Assembly: GCF_030815955.1 (NCBI RefSeq)
Contig: NZ_JAUSXK010000001.1
Coordinates: 1,302,001 to 1,366,000 of the forward strand
Source: Microbacterium murale
GTDB taxonomy: Bacteria; Actinomycetota; Actinomycetes; Actinomycetales; Microbacteriaceae
Length of the DNA: 64,000 nt
Reading direction: 5' to 3'
The position numbers were made by a program, and so were the translations under genes. The notes beneath the pieces are model-generated. The model worked only from the letters and a program-made list of their open reading frames with translations. It was not told the DNA's origin and searched no databases. How positions within the stretch are numbered: the stretch's first letter is position 1; each line of letters begins with the position of its first letter. Shown here in pieces: positions 17,215 to 25,708 of the stretch.

Positions 17215-18212
17215 GCGTGCCCTTTCTGTTCGACGACGGCCGTGCCGGACGCCGCTGCGGCGTTGGCCGCCACCACGAAACGCGTGAGATCGATCGCGGC
17301 CTGATGGTTGTCGGAGGTGTCAGCCCCACCGCGAATCGCATCCACCCAGAGATCGAACGGAGTCGCCGCGCCGGAGTCGAGAGGTACCGGCGTCCAGTCA
17401 TCGCCGAACCGCCCGCCCTTCCCGATCAGCTCTTCACGCCCGAAGCCGAACAGCAGCGAGGCTTCTGTTCCGCGAAGCTCCAGCGCGAAGGCACCGGGGG
17501 TCGTGACGAAGCTCGCCTCGGCGACCCCCAGGGCACCGTCGGCATAGCGGGCGACGACCACGGCGTTGTCTTCGACGGCGCGATCGGTGACGTTCCCGTA
17601 CGATGCGACGATTGTGCTGGGGCGCGCGCCGAGAAAGCGCTGCACGAGGTAAGCGGGGTGGCATCCGAGGTCGGCGAATGCGCCGCCGAGCGCAGCGATC
17701 GGGTCGGCGAAGCGCTCGGGCAGCCAGCCGCCGAGCCAGCCGTCATGCGCCATGCGCACGCGCGCGTACGTCACGTCGCCGAGCGCGCCGTCGTCGATCA
17801 GACCGGATGCTGTCGTGATCAGCGGTTCGGAGAGCCTAGGTAACGAGACGACGAGTGCGACACCGTTTGCGCGGGCTGCGGCGACGAGCTCCTCCGACTC
17901 GGACACGGTCGGGGCGAGCAGCTTCTCCGTGAAGACGTGCTTGCCCGCAGCGATGGCCCGCTCGATCACGTCGGTGTGTTCGTTGGTCGCGGTCGTCACG
18001 GTGATGGCGTCGACATCTGGACGGGCCAGTAGCGCATCGAGGCTGTCCGTCTGCCCCTTCCCCCACCGCTTCGCGCCGTCGCTGCCCCGATCGCGGTCCT
18101 CATCCCACATGGCGACGAGCCGTGTACCGGGGTGCTCGCTGACCTCCCGCGCGTAGTCGTCCGCATGGACATGCCAGAACCCGGCGACTCCGACGCCGAT
18201 GGTGTCAGTCAA
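17211..18212 (-). CDS. Gfo/Idh/MocA-family oxidoreductase
   Basis: This 333-aa protein is a second family member. It has the Rossmann start GVGVAGFWHVHADDYA (FWH replacing the common glycine spacing), the FTEKLLAP segment carrying the EK of the EKP motif (Pro replaced by Leu) and a C-terminal substrate domain. The start is TTG 18212, with GAAGGAG seven bases upstream; a longer frame from 18296 would run through the operator region. The two paralogues may form a paired oxidation/reduction route, as in some levoglucosan or inositol pathways (inference). The LacI-like palindrome at 18280-18297 lies just upstream. Confidence 0.85.
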   Translation of the reverse strand: MTDTIGVGVAGFWHVHADDYAREVSEHPGTRLVAMWDEDRDRGSDGAKRWGKGQTDSLDALLARPDVDAITVTTATNEHTDVIERAIAAGKHVFTEKLLAPTVSESEELVAAARANGVALVVSLPRLSEPLITTASGLIDDGALGDVTYARVRMAHDGWLGGWLPERFADPIAALGGAFADLGCHPAYLVQRFLGARPSTIVASYGNVTDRAVEDNAVVVARYADGALGVAEASFVTTPGAFALELRGTEASLLFGFGREELIGKGGRFGDDWTPVPLDSGAATPFDLWVDAIRGGADTSDNHQAAIDLTRFVVAANAAAASGTAVVEQKGHA

Positions 18213-18279
18213 CGGTGCACTCCTTCGTGTGTCTGTGCCGCTCGCATGCACACCGAACTGCAGGTGCGACCGGGTGGAT

Positions 18280-18297
18280 TGTGGCAACGTTACCACA
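18280..18297. promoter_or_regulatory. LacI-type palindromic operator upstream of the oxidoreductase pair
   Basis: TGTGGCAACGTTACCACA is an 18-bp palindrome with one mismatched pair around the AACGTT core. It differs from the 4595/9324 sites in its arms (GTGG/CCAC), so another LacI protein encoded elsewhere probably binds here. Confidence 0.6.
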
Positions 18298-18340
18298 CGT
18301 GCCGGCGATCATCCGCGACACGTGACCGTCAGGAGAACCA

Positions 18341-18377
18341 TGCAGCCCGGCGCGCTCAGCGGAGGAGCCGGGCTGCA
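18341..18377 (-). terminator. Hairpin downstream of the BNR/FN3 gene
   Basis: Perfect 11-bp stem TGCAGCCCGGC/GCCGGGCTGCA (18341-18351 with 18367-18377), 15-nt loop, starting eight bases after the stop codon region of the minus-strand gene. No U-tract follows. It likely ends the GntR-led operon. Confidence 0.65.
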
Positions 18378-18385
18378 CGTCGTGG

Positions 18386-19894
18386 TCAGTGCTTGCCGGT
18401 CACCGTCACCCAGTCCGAAGGTACGGAGCTTTCACCGGAGCCGTACGCATTCACGGCGGTCACCGTCACGCTGTAACGCCCAGGGCGCACCCCCGCGAGT
18501 GTCGTCGACATCGCATCGCCGGCGACTTCGACCGTCGACGTCCGCCCGGATCGCGAGGTCGCCTCGATCACGTAGCCACTGATCTCCGCGTCCCCGGAGT
18601 CTGCCGGCGCTGTCCAGCTGACGCTGAGAGAGCCCCCACCCCCTTCGACTGCGGGGCGTTCCGCAGCACTCGGAACGTCACGCATCGAGATGTCGTCCAG
18701 CGGCACGCGTGTGTACTCGACGTCCTCCTTGTTCGTGCCGTACGAAACGTAGAGGTACTCGCCCCAGACGACGCTCTTCTGATAGCTGTAGCCGAGGTTC
18801 TTCGACTTCCCCTCGTACCGCAGCGGCTGGAGGTCCTCCGAGTCCCGCAGCACGAAGCCGTCGGTGAAGCTCTCTCCGTCGGCGCTCAGCACGACCACGA
18901 GCGGATGGCGCGTCTTCGTTCCGGTAAGGCTTCCCGCCAGGTAGGCGGTGCCGTCCGGAAGGTTGCCCGCGCTCTGCTTGGTACGAGAATCTGGGATGTC
19001 CGTCACTGCCGACCGTGACCACGTCTCACCGTCATCCTCGCTGACCGCTGCCAGCTTGAACATGCTGCTGCCGCCCTGGTCGCGGAACGTCATCACGACG
19101 TCTCCGTCTTCCTGGACATGCCAGCTCGGTTCGAGCTCCCGCGACATCTCGCCAGGCAGGTACTCCTGATTCTCGAACTCGCCCTGCGTCCAACCGGTCA
19201 CTCCGAGCGGATCATCCGTGTAGTAGGGCTTTACCTGCAGGCCCGGCTGCACATGGAAGGCGGTGAGGACGCGACCGCTCGGCAGAGCTTTCACATCCTG
19301 TTCGATGATGCCGAGAACCGGCTCGCCGTTCTGGTCCGTGACAGGTGCAGGATCCGTCCAGTTGATGCCATCGGTGCTCGACACATACAGCGTGTACCCG
19401 CCACGAGGCGAAAGGTCGGCCGGCCACACGTTGAGGTAGGCGACGAGCGTCTCCCCGTCCGTCCACCAGCCGCCGTTCGAGGTGTACCCATCCGTCCTCG
19501 GCGCAGTCAGATCGAGCGGATCAGACCAGTTGTCTCCGTTCTGGTCGCTGACGCTGTAGCGGACGATGGTCTCCGGCGCGTCCTCGTCCCGCTCGGAGCT
19601 CTGCCACTGCGCGTACAGCTTGCCTTTGAAGGGCATCAGCACCGTGCCGTGATTGAACTTCAAGTCGTCATCCCCGGGAGAAAAGATGGTGACAGTCTCG
19701 GCATTCTCGGCCTGCGGCAACCCGAGGGCATTGAGGTCGCTCGTGTCGATGAGACCGTCGATGACCGCGACGGGAGGTTCCTCCACATCGGCCATGGCCG
19801 GACCCGCCGCAAGTGCAGCGACCAGCACGGCCGTGCCGAATAGAGCTCCGGCGGCGATGGATCGCCGCCGAGATGGGACTACTGAGGGCAACAT
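18386..19894 (-). CDS. Secreted BNR/Asp-box beta-propeller protein with fibronectin type III domain (sialidase-like)
   Basis: The 502-aa exported protein has a signal peptide (RRR followed by a hydrophobic core, cleavage near AMA-DVEEP, residue 36). The body is a sialidase-type beta-propeller with three Asp-boxes: SDQNGDNW (116-123), SSTDGINW (172-179) and SEDDGETW (285-292). An FN3 domain occupies about 415-500. No sorting motif or transmembrane tail follows, so it is probably released. Similar propellers cleave sialic acid, rhamnose-glucuronic acid or other exo-linkages; sialidase arginines were not identified. As the distal gene of an operon with GH78 and sugar ABC components it would act first, outside the cell. 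GAAGGAG precedes ATG 19894. Confidence 0.75.
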   Translation of the reverse strand: MLPSVVPSRRRSIAAGALFGTAVLVAALAAGPAMADVEEPPVAVIDGLIDTSDLNALGLPQAENAETVTIFSPGDDDLKFNHGTVLMPFKGKLYAQWQSSERDEDAPETIVRYSVSDQNGDNWSDPLDLTAPRTDGYTSNGGWWTDGETLVAYLNVWPADLSPRGGYTLYVSSTDGINWTDPAPVTDQNGEPVLGIIEQDVKALPSGRVLTAFHVQPGLQVKPYYTDDPLGVTGWTQGEFENQEYLPGEMSRELEPSWHVQEDGDVVMTFRDQGGSSMFKLAAVSEDDGETWSRSAVTDIPDSRTKQSAGNLPDGTAYLAGSLTGTKTRHPLVVVLSADGESFTDGFVLRDSEDLQPLRYEGKSKNLGYSYQKSVVWGEYLYVSYGTNKEDVEYTRVPLDDISMRDVPSAAERPAVEGGGGSLSVSWTAPADSGDAEISGYVIEATSRSGRTSTVEVAGDAMSTTLAGVRPGRYSVTVTAVNAYGSGESSVPSDWVTVTGKH

Positions 19895-19911
19895 TGCTTC
19901 TCCTTCGTCTC

Positions 19912-19932
19912 GCGGCGCCGATGAGGCGCCGC
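19912..19932 (-). other. Intercistronic hairpin between aldolase and BNR genes
   Basis: GCGGCGCC-GATGA-GGCGCCGC forms a perfect 8-bp stem in the 42-bp gap. It could weaken read-through or protect the upstream message. Confidence 0.5.
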
Positions 19933-19936
19933 TTCT

Positions 19937-20803
19937 TCAATGGAATCGCGGCAGCGCACGTTCCAGGCGCGCGAGTACCGCAGCATCCGGCTCGGGGATC
20001 GGCATGCGCCGCCCGCCGACCGGACGTCCGGCGAGTCGGTGGACAGAACGCATCCGCGCAGGGGATCCGCTCACCGCCTCGACGACTTCGTCGATGTCTG
20101 TCTGTAGTTCAGCAACTCGTTCCCCGTCACCGTCGAGCAGCGCTTCGCGCATCGCGGTGAACGGACGGGCGAAAGCCGAGGCCACGCCGGAGATCACACC
20201 GTCGGCGCCTGCGAGCCCAGCACGGGCGAAGTCGCCGTCCGAGCCGGTGTAGATGCGAAATCCATCGGGGAGCCGCTCGCGGAACGATGAGATGAGCTCG
20301 AGCGATTCCCCGCTGACCTTCACCCCGACGACACCGGTCAGCTCGGCGAGCCGGACGATGAGCTCCTCATCGACCGGAATGCCGGTTCGTGCTTCGAACA
20401 TGTAGACGTAGACATCGAGTCCTGCTGCTTCGTCAACCACTTCGCTGAAGAAGTCGAAGACCTCTTCAGGCGGAGCGGGGAGGTAGTACGGCGTGAGCAC
20501 CGCGATCTCCGTTGCTCCTGCCGCGCGCGCACCGCTGATTAGTTGCGACACCTCGTACCTGCTCGCCGCCCCGACGTGCACGATCACGCGCATACCTCGC
20601 AGCGCCTCAACGGACAGCGCCGCTACAGCATTGCGCTCCTCTATCGAAAGCGCCGGGAACTCTCCGGTGGTGCCGAGGACGAGCGCCCCCTGCACCGCTG
20701 ATCCTGCGACGTACTCGAGAATCGCTCGGCTGCCGGCGAGGTCGAGCGCGCCGCTCTCGTCGAAGGCGAGAGGGACGGCGGTGATGATGTCGTGCGATGG
20801 CAT
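19937..20803 (-). CDS. Dihydrodipicolinate synthase / N-acetylneuraminate lyase family aldolase
   Basis: The 288-aa class I aldolase has GTTGE (44-48), the catalytic Tyr Y134 in YVYMFEARTG and the Schiff-base Lys K162 in GVVGVKVSGESLE. The family makes or splits pyruvate-linked 2-keto acids. It lies in a catabolic sugar operon between a solute-binding protein and a secreted propeller, so lysine synthesis is unlikely; cleavage of a keto-deoxy sugar acid (from rhamnose, a uronic acid or a sialic acid) fits better. The usual Y-N-x-P motif is altered to Y-M-F-E, unlike housekeeping DapA. Substrate unproven. Confidence 0.82.
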   Translation of the reverse strand: MPSHDIITAVPLAFDESGALDLAGSRAILEYVAGSAVQGALVLGTTGEFPALSIEERNAVAALSVEALRGMRVIVHVGAASRYEVSQLISGARAAGATEIAVLTPYYLPAPPEEVFDFFSEVVDEAAGLDVYVYMFEARTGIPVDEELIVRLAELTGVVGVKVSGESLELISSFRERLPDGFRIYTGSDGDFARAGLAGADGVISGVASAFARPFTAMREALLDGDGERVAELQTDIDEVVEAVSGSPARMRSVHRLAGRPVGGRRMPIPEPDAAVLARLERALPRFH

Positions 20804-20839
20804 GCGTGAGTGTTTCTTTTCGAGAACTGGCAGGTGGAA

Positions 20840-20873
20840 GCTTCGGGGGCGACATGGCCGCCGCCCCCGAAGC
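20840..20873 (-). other. Strong intercistronic hairpin after the solute-binding protein gene
   Basis: GCTTCGGGGGC/GCCCCCGAAGC (20840-20850 with 20863-20873) is a perfect 11-bp stem with a 12-nt loop, nine bases past the end of the binding-protein gene. Such hairpins stabilise the abundant binding-protein message or attenuate the genes beyond. Confidence 0.6.
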
Positions 20874-20881
20874 CGGGTGGA

Positions 20882-22141
20882 TCAGCCTGTGAAGGCCTCG
20901 TCCATCGACCGCAGCACGTCATCACGACCGGCCTGGTCCGAGAAGAGCTGTTGCACTCCGATGAACAACGCCGACTGCGCCTTGGCGTTCGGCCACCCCT
21001 GATCAGGCATCGGGGCCGTTCGACCGTCGGCAATCACATCGGCGGCGGACTGCATGACGGAGTCGAGCTCGACCTCGGCGGTGGTCAGCGCCGGAATGCC
21101 GGGCGCAGCTTCGAACCAGACGGCGGTCGCCTCCGGGGTCGCGAGCCAGTCCACGAATTCGAGGGCATTGATGCTGTTCTTCGCGCCCTCGTTAACGGCG
21201 AAGCTCACACCGATCCCACGCGGGATCGACGGCTCACCGGAGTCGTCACCGGGCAGCGGGAAGAACCCGAACTCGGCTCCCTCGGGCGCGGTGGACGCGA
21301 TCTGCGGGTAGGACGCGAGCACTTGGACGACGCCGACGGCCTCACCGGAATTGACGAGGTCATAGGACGCCGTCACGTCGGTGCCGAGCGGGTCGTCGTT
21401 GAAGCAACCGGCCTCACTCATCTCAAGGTACTTGTCGAGCGCATCACCCCAGCCCGAGTCTTCGAAGGTGGCGGAACCGTCGGTCAGCTTCGCATCGAAC
21501 TCGGGCTCGTCGCCGTACACGGTCGAGGCCACCAGTGCGTACGGGATGAGCTGAGTCACCCAGTCGGTCTGGATTCCGAGGGCGAAGGCGACCTTGTCCG
21601 CATCCTTGACGTCCGCGCAGTAACTGAGCAGGTCGCTGTAGGTAGTCGGGACCTCGAGCCCCAGTTCGGCGAGCGTCGCGGTGTTGTAGATCGTTCCGAC
21701 CGCATCGAGCTTGGACGGCAGTCCGTATGTCTTACCGTCGATCTGAAGCGTGTCGGCTGTGCCAGGATCGACATCGCCGACCCAGTCTCGGTCGGATAGG
21801 TCCGCGAGATAGCCGGCGCCCTGGAGCACGTCGATGGCACCGGGATTACCCCCACCAGCCCAGACTGTGAAGACGTCAGGCGCTGTGCCACTGGAAAGCT
21901 GAGTGCGGATCGTCGTCTGGAACTGGGAAGTGTCGGCGACCGTCAGGTTGACGTCGATGCCGGTCTTCTCCTTGTACGCCTCGACCACGGCCTCCATAGG
22001 GCCCTGGTTGTTCGAGGTCGTGGCGATCGTGAGTGAATCGGTTGGCTCGTTGGGCGGTGTCTGCTCTGACGACGAGCACGCCGACAGGCCGAGGCCCGCG
22101 ACGGCCACACCGGCGACGACGGCGATGTAACGCGATTTCAT
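20882..22141 (-). CDS. Sugar ABC transporter solute-binding lipoprotein
   Basis: The 419-aa family-1 extracellular binding protein has a lipoprotein signal (basic start, hydrophobic core, lipobox LSAC with Cys22) followed by a Ser-rich linker. The mature part starts with DSLTIATTSNNQGPMEAVVEAYKEKTG and carries NVFTVWAGGG-like and GVSFAVNEGAKN segments typical of carbohydrate-binding proteins. It feeds the two permeases encoded upstream. It sits in the middle of the operon, after the rhamnosidase gene and between two hairpins (22166-22181 and 20840-20873). No ATPase is encoded here, so a shared MsiK-like ATPase is expected. A rhamnose-containing oligosaccharide is the likely ligand (inference). 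Confidence 0.9.
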   Translation of the reverse strand: MKSRYIAVVAGVAVAGLGLSACSSSEQTPPNEPTDSLTIATTSNNQGPMEAVVEAYKEKTGIDVNLTVADTSQFQTTIRTQLSSGTAPDVFTVWAGGGNPGAIDVLQGAGYLADLSDRDWVGDVDPGTADTLQIDGKTYGLPSKLDAVGTIYNTATLAELGLEVPTTYSDLLSYCADVKDADKVAFALGIQTDWVTQLIPYALVASTVYGDEPEFDAKLTDGSATFEDSGWGDALDKYLEMSEAGCFNDDPLGTDVTASYDLVNSGEAVGVVQVLASYPQIASTAPEGAEFGFFPLPGDDSGEPSIPRGIGVSFAVNEGAKNSINALEFVDWLATPEATAVWFEAAPGIPALTTAEVELDSVMQSAADVIADGRTAPMPDQGWPNAKAQSALFIGVQQLFSDQAGRDDVLRSMDEAFTG

Positions 22142-22165
22142 GGTGACTAGACTCCAATGCAGGAA

Positions 22166-22181
22166 GGGGGCGGGAGCCCCC
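22166..22181 (-). other. Intercistronic hairpin between rhamnosidase and solute-binding protein genes
   Basis: GGGGGC-GGGA-GCCCCC (6-bp G/C stem, tetraloop) lies in the 67-bp gap. With the hairpin at 20840 it brackets the binding-protein cistron, suggesting RNA processing or stabilisation. Confidence 0.45.
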
Positions 22182-22208
22182 GGGTAACGGGTGAGAAAGT
22201 GTCAGGTA

Positions 22209-24890
22209 CTACCCGGGCGAGAAACGGAATTGGTAGATTCCGGACTCCAGCCGAAGACGGGTGGTGTTCTGACCGTTCTCCATCAGGGTGACGCCGTGCG
22301 AGTGCGTCGCGTTCTCGCCTCCTTCCGTGATTTCGGATGCCGTGGGAAGCTCCGCCATAGCGGCCCGCCCCGGCGGAATGGAAACGGTCCAGGCAATCTG
22401 TCCCTCGTGGCGCCACCATGCGCTCTCGATCCGTCCACGCGGGCTCTCCAACGCCCCGGATGCGTGATCGAGGAACGTATCGAATCGAGGTGCGAGCTCG
22501 ATGTTCCGGTAGCCTGCCGAGTTCTCTGCCTGTCGGATTCCGAGGATCCCGGAGAGGAACCACTCCCCGACCGAACCGAGCGAGTAGTGGTTGAAGCTGT
22601 TCATCCGGGCCGACTGGAAGCCGTTCTCGGCGGTCCAGCCATCCCAACGCTCCCAGATCGTGGTCGCGCCGTTTCGCACGGAGAACAGCCAGGAGGGGTA
22701 GCGGTCGTTGTGCAGCAGTCGGAAGGCGAGGTCCTCTCGCCCGACAGCGGCGAGCACAGGGCAAAGCAGACCGACTGTGACGAACCCCGTGGTGAGGGCG
22801 ACGTCGCGGCGCTCAACTGCGCGGATGAGCTTCTGCGCGATCCGGTCACGTTCGAGGTCGTCGCCATACAATCCGAAAGCGAGCGTTAGCAGGTAAGCGC
22901 CTTGGGTATCACCCGCTATGGTGCCGTCGCCGGACAAGAATGCGGCCCGGTACGCGTCGCGGATCCGATCGCGCAGTTGCTGGATGCTGTCCGCTTCCGC
23001 TTCGCGCCCGAGCAGGTAGAGCGTACGTGTGGTCAGATCCGCGCTGTAGGCGAAGTACGCCGTCGCAAGGACGTCCTTGCGGGTCTCCTCCCCGATCTGG
23101 AGCCAGTCCCCGTAGTCGTTGCCGACCTGCTGCCGCCAGATCAGGTCAGGGTTGTGGCGTTCGATGTGGCGCACCCAGGCGACCATCGAATCGGCCGCCT
23201 CTGTCAGCACACCCTCATCGCCGGTCGCACGATACACGTTCCAGGGGACCGTGACGCCGCCGTCGCCCCATGCCGGAGCGCCCTCGCGGAGATGGATCAG
23301 ATGCGGAGCGATATCCGGGAACGCACCGTCGGCGCTCTGCGCGCTGCGCACGTCCCGCATCCAGCGCTTCAGCAGCGGTCCGAGATCAGCGAGGACGAGG
23401 GCGGTGGGGGCGAATACCTGCGCGTCGGCGAGCCAACCCAGCCGCTCGTCGCGTTGCGGGCAATCTGTCGGGATTGAGACGAAGTTGCCGCGAAGACCCC
23501 ACTGGATGTTCGCGAACAGTCGATCCAGCGCTGGGTCGGAGGAGACGAAGTCACCGACGAACTCGACGTCATTGTGCAGCACGACGGCCTCGACGTCCTC
23601 CGCTCGCAACTCGCCCTCGATTCCCTGGACTTCGGCGTACCGGAAGCCGTGCAGGGTGAAACGCGGCTCGAACGTCTGGTCATGGTCGCCGTTCGTCCAG
23701 AAGACGTCGACGGGTTCTGCCGTGCGAAGATTCGCGGTGTAGAGCTCACCGTCGTCCAGGACCTCTGCGTGATTGAGTTGGATCCGGCGGCCCGCTGGCT
23801 GGTCGCGCAACCGCAGCCGCACCCGACCGACCAGGTTCTGACCGAAGTCGACGATGAACCGTCCACCACCACGCGATTCGACCGAGATGGCGGGCAACTG
23901 CAGAGTGGCCCTCACGCCAGGGTCGACCTCAGGGGTTAGCAGATCGACCGACCGGTCTGTGACGACCGCGTCGGACCAGCTGGCGATGTCGTGCGTCGGC
24001 AGGAACCAAGAGGCTTCGGCGCGGCGTGAATCCTCATACTGGCCCATGAGCATGTCGGCGTAGAGGATGTCGGACGCCTGCTCCTTCCACGCCTCGTCAG
24101 TGGGGAGGATCTTGCGCCCGCCGTCCGCAGCATCCAGGACGAGCTGTGCCAGGAGAGCCGGCTCCTTCCCGTAATGCTGCGCCTGGTGGCGTCGGTCTGT
24201 GCCGATGAACCCGACGTACCAGCCATCACCGAGCAGGGCGGCCACGCTGTTGCGGCCAGGGCGCAGCAGTGAGGTGACATCCCAGGACTGGTACGTGATC
24301 CGGTCGCGATACTCCGTCCAACCCGGGGCGAGCTCGTCGTCTCCTACCTTTTTCCCATTCACATACAGCCGGTACGCGCCTTTGGCCGATGCGTGCACCT
24401 TGGCGACAGCAGGAACCTCGTCGAGATCGAACTGCCGCACGAAGCGGCGCACCGGCTGGAGCTTATTGACGGTGAAGCTGATGTCGGTGTCCTGAGGCGG
24501 CAGGGCCACCTGACGGTACACAGGATTGCGACCGATCCAGGCGGCGCGCCACTCGTCGCGATGAACGATTCCTGTTGCGAACGCGCCATGCGCCTTCTCT
24601 ATGAATCCGTTCTCGTCTTCGACCTCGAGCGTCCAGGCGTAGTCGGCGGAGGAACCCAGCGGCGCGCCGTCATACAGCACTCCGACGGTCGACTCAGTCT
24701 CGACGTGCCCTGAGTCCCACACGCGCGCGGTGGAACCTGTGGCGACACGCTGAGACACAATGACGCGGAACGCCTTCTGTCTGGCCCCGCGCGATGCTGC
24801 GCGCAGCCGCCAGGAGAACGTGGGAGAGCCGACGATGCCCTGAGGCTCGGTCTGGCCATCCACGCGCAGCGCATACGGAGTGAGGGTCAT
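22209..24890 (-). CDS. GH78 alpha-L-rhamnosidase
   Basis: The 893-aa protein follows the GH78 plan: an N-terminal FN3-like domain, beta-sandwich domains, and an (alpha/alpha)6 catalytic barrel from about 440. IPTDCPQRDERLGW (473-486) carries the general-acid Glu region (E482), FGQNLVGRVRL (349-359) and FTLHGFRYAEV (411-421) are family hallmarks, and NSFNHYSLGSVGEWF lies near the barrel end. It would release terminal L-rhamnose by inversion, in the cytoplasm since no signal peptide is present. ATG 24890 overlaps the permease stop (ATGA); a longer upstream frame would sit inside the permease gene and is rejected. It links the operon to rhamnosides such as plant glycosides or polysaccharides. 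Confidence 0.92.
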   Translation of the reverse strand: MTLTPYALRVDGQTEPQGIVGSPTFSWRLRAASRGARQKAFRVIVSQRVATGSTARVWDSGHVETESTVGVLYDGAPLGSSADYAWTLEVEDENGFIEKAHGAFATGIVHRDEWRAAWIGRNPVYRQVALPPQDTDISFTVNKLQPVRRFVRQFDLDEVPAVAKVHASAKGAYRLYVNGKKVGDDELAPGWTEYRDRITYQSWDVTSLLRPGRNSVAALLGDGWYVGFIGTDRRHQAQHYGKEPALLAQLVLDAADGGRKILPTDEAWKEQASDILYADMLMGQYEDSRRAEASWFLPTHDIASWSDAVVTDRSVDLLTPEVDPGVRATLQLPAISVESRGGGRFIVDFGQNLVGRVRLRLRDQPAGRRIQLNHAEVLDDGELYTANLRTAEPVDVFWTNGDHDQTFEPRFTLHGFRYAEVQGIEGELRAEDVEAVVLHNDVEFVGDFVSSDPALDRLFANIQWGLRGNFVSIPTDCPQRDERLGWLADAQVFAPTALVLADLGPLLKRWMRDVRSAQSADGAFPDIAPHLIHLREGAPAWGDGGVTVPWNVYRATGDEGVLTEAADSMVAWVRHIERHNPDLIWRQQVGNDYGDWLQIGEETRKDVLATAYFAYSADLTTRTLYLLGREAEADSIQQLRDRIRDAYRAAFLSGDGTIAGDTQGAYLLTLAFGLYGDDLERDRIAQKLIRAVERRDVALTTGFVTVGLLCPVLAAVGREDLAFRLLHNDRYPSWLFSVRNGATTIWERWDGWTAENGFQSARMNSFNHYSLGSVGEWFLSGILGIRQAENSAGYRNIELAPRFDTFLDHASGALESPRGRIESAWWRHEGQIAWTVSIPPGRAAMAELPTASEITEGGENATHSHGVTLMENGQNTTRLRLESGIYQFRFSPG

Positions 24891-25708
24891 CCCTTCAGCC
24901 CTCCGGCGAATCCCTTGATGATCTGCCGTTGCATCAGGAAGTACACGAGCAGGACGGGAGCAACGCTGATGACGAGCCCGGCGAACACGACCGGCCAGTT
25001 CGAGACGAACTGCCCGACGAACGCGTAAAGCGCAACAGTGACCGTCTGCTGAGGTGTGCCACTGAGGTACAGCAGCGGCACGAGGAAGTCGTTCCAGACG
25101 GTGATCGCGTTCAGGATAATGACGGTTCCAGTGATCGGGCGAAGCAGAGGGAACACGATGCTCAGGAACGTGCGGAAGGTGCCGGCGCCATCGAGTGCCG
25201 CCGCCTCTTCGTAGTCGCGCTCCAATGTGCGGAGGAAACCTGTGTACAGGAAGACCGAGAACGGCACTTGACTGCCTGTGTAGAACAGGATCAGTGATGC
25301 GAGTGAGCCGAGCAGTCCCAGGTCGCGCATGGTCTGGTAGAGCGGAATGAGCGCCACCTGGAATGGGATCATCATTCCAACGAGTACGACCCAGAAGACT
25401 GTCGTCGACAGTTTTGACATGACGCGTGCCAATGGATACGCCGCCATTGACGAGATCGCCACGATGAGCACGACACTCGTGATGGTCACGATCGCGCTGT
25501 TGAGGAGCGCCTGCGCCAGCCCCGCCTGGCTCCACGCCTGCGCAAAGTTGTCGAAAGTCGGCTGAAGCGACGGCACCAGCGGCGAGGTCGCATCGTTCGC
25601 CGGCCGTAAGGCCATGTTCACGAGCACATAGACCGGGAAGATGAACACGAGCGCGACGAGGAGCATCACCAGTTCGCGTGCGAACGTGCTCTTGGTGTAC
25701 CGGAACAT
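24887..25708 (-). CDS. Sugar ABC transporter permease (MalG-type)
   Basis: The 273-aa inner-membrane protein has about six transmembrane helices and the ATPase-docking EAA loop EAAALDGAGTFRTFL. The N-terminus MFRYTKSTFARELVMLLVALVFIFP is typical of MalG-type subunits. ATG 25708 overlaps the stop of the upstream permease by one base and its own stop overlaps the rhamnosidase start, so the three are translationally coupled. A longer frame upstream is excluded because it lies within the partner permease. Confidence 0.92.
   Translation of the reverse strand: MFRYTKSTFARELVMLLVALVFIFPVYVLVNMALRPANDATSPLVPSLQPTFDNFAQAWSQAGLAQALLNSAIVTITSVVLIVAISSMAAYPLARVMSKLSTTVFWVVLVGMMIPFQVALIPLYQTMRDLGLLGSLASLILFYTGSQVPFSVFLYTGFLRTLERDYEEAAALDGAGTFRTFLSIVFPLLRPITGTVIILNAITVWNDFLVPLLYLSGTPQQTVTVALYAFVGQFVSNWPVVFAGLVISVAPVLLVYFLMQRQIIKGFAGGLKG

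Noticed and set aside
18386..20803. A sialic-acid utilisation locus based on the BNR propeller and NAL-family aldolase
   Set aside because: No NanK, NanE, NagA or NagB genes are nearby, the sialidase arginines were not found, and GH78 in the same operon points to rhamnosides.
24891..25535. An N-terminal extension of the GH78 gene making a protein of about 1100 residues
   Set aside because: The extra part lies wholly inside the permease gene in another frame and lacks family similarity; ATG 24890 overlaps the permease stop in a normal ATGA coupling.
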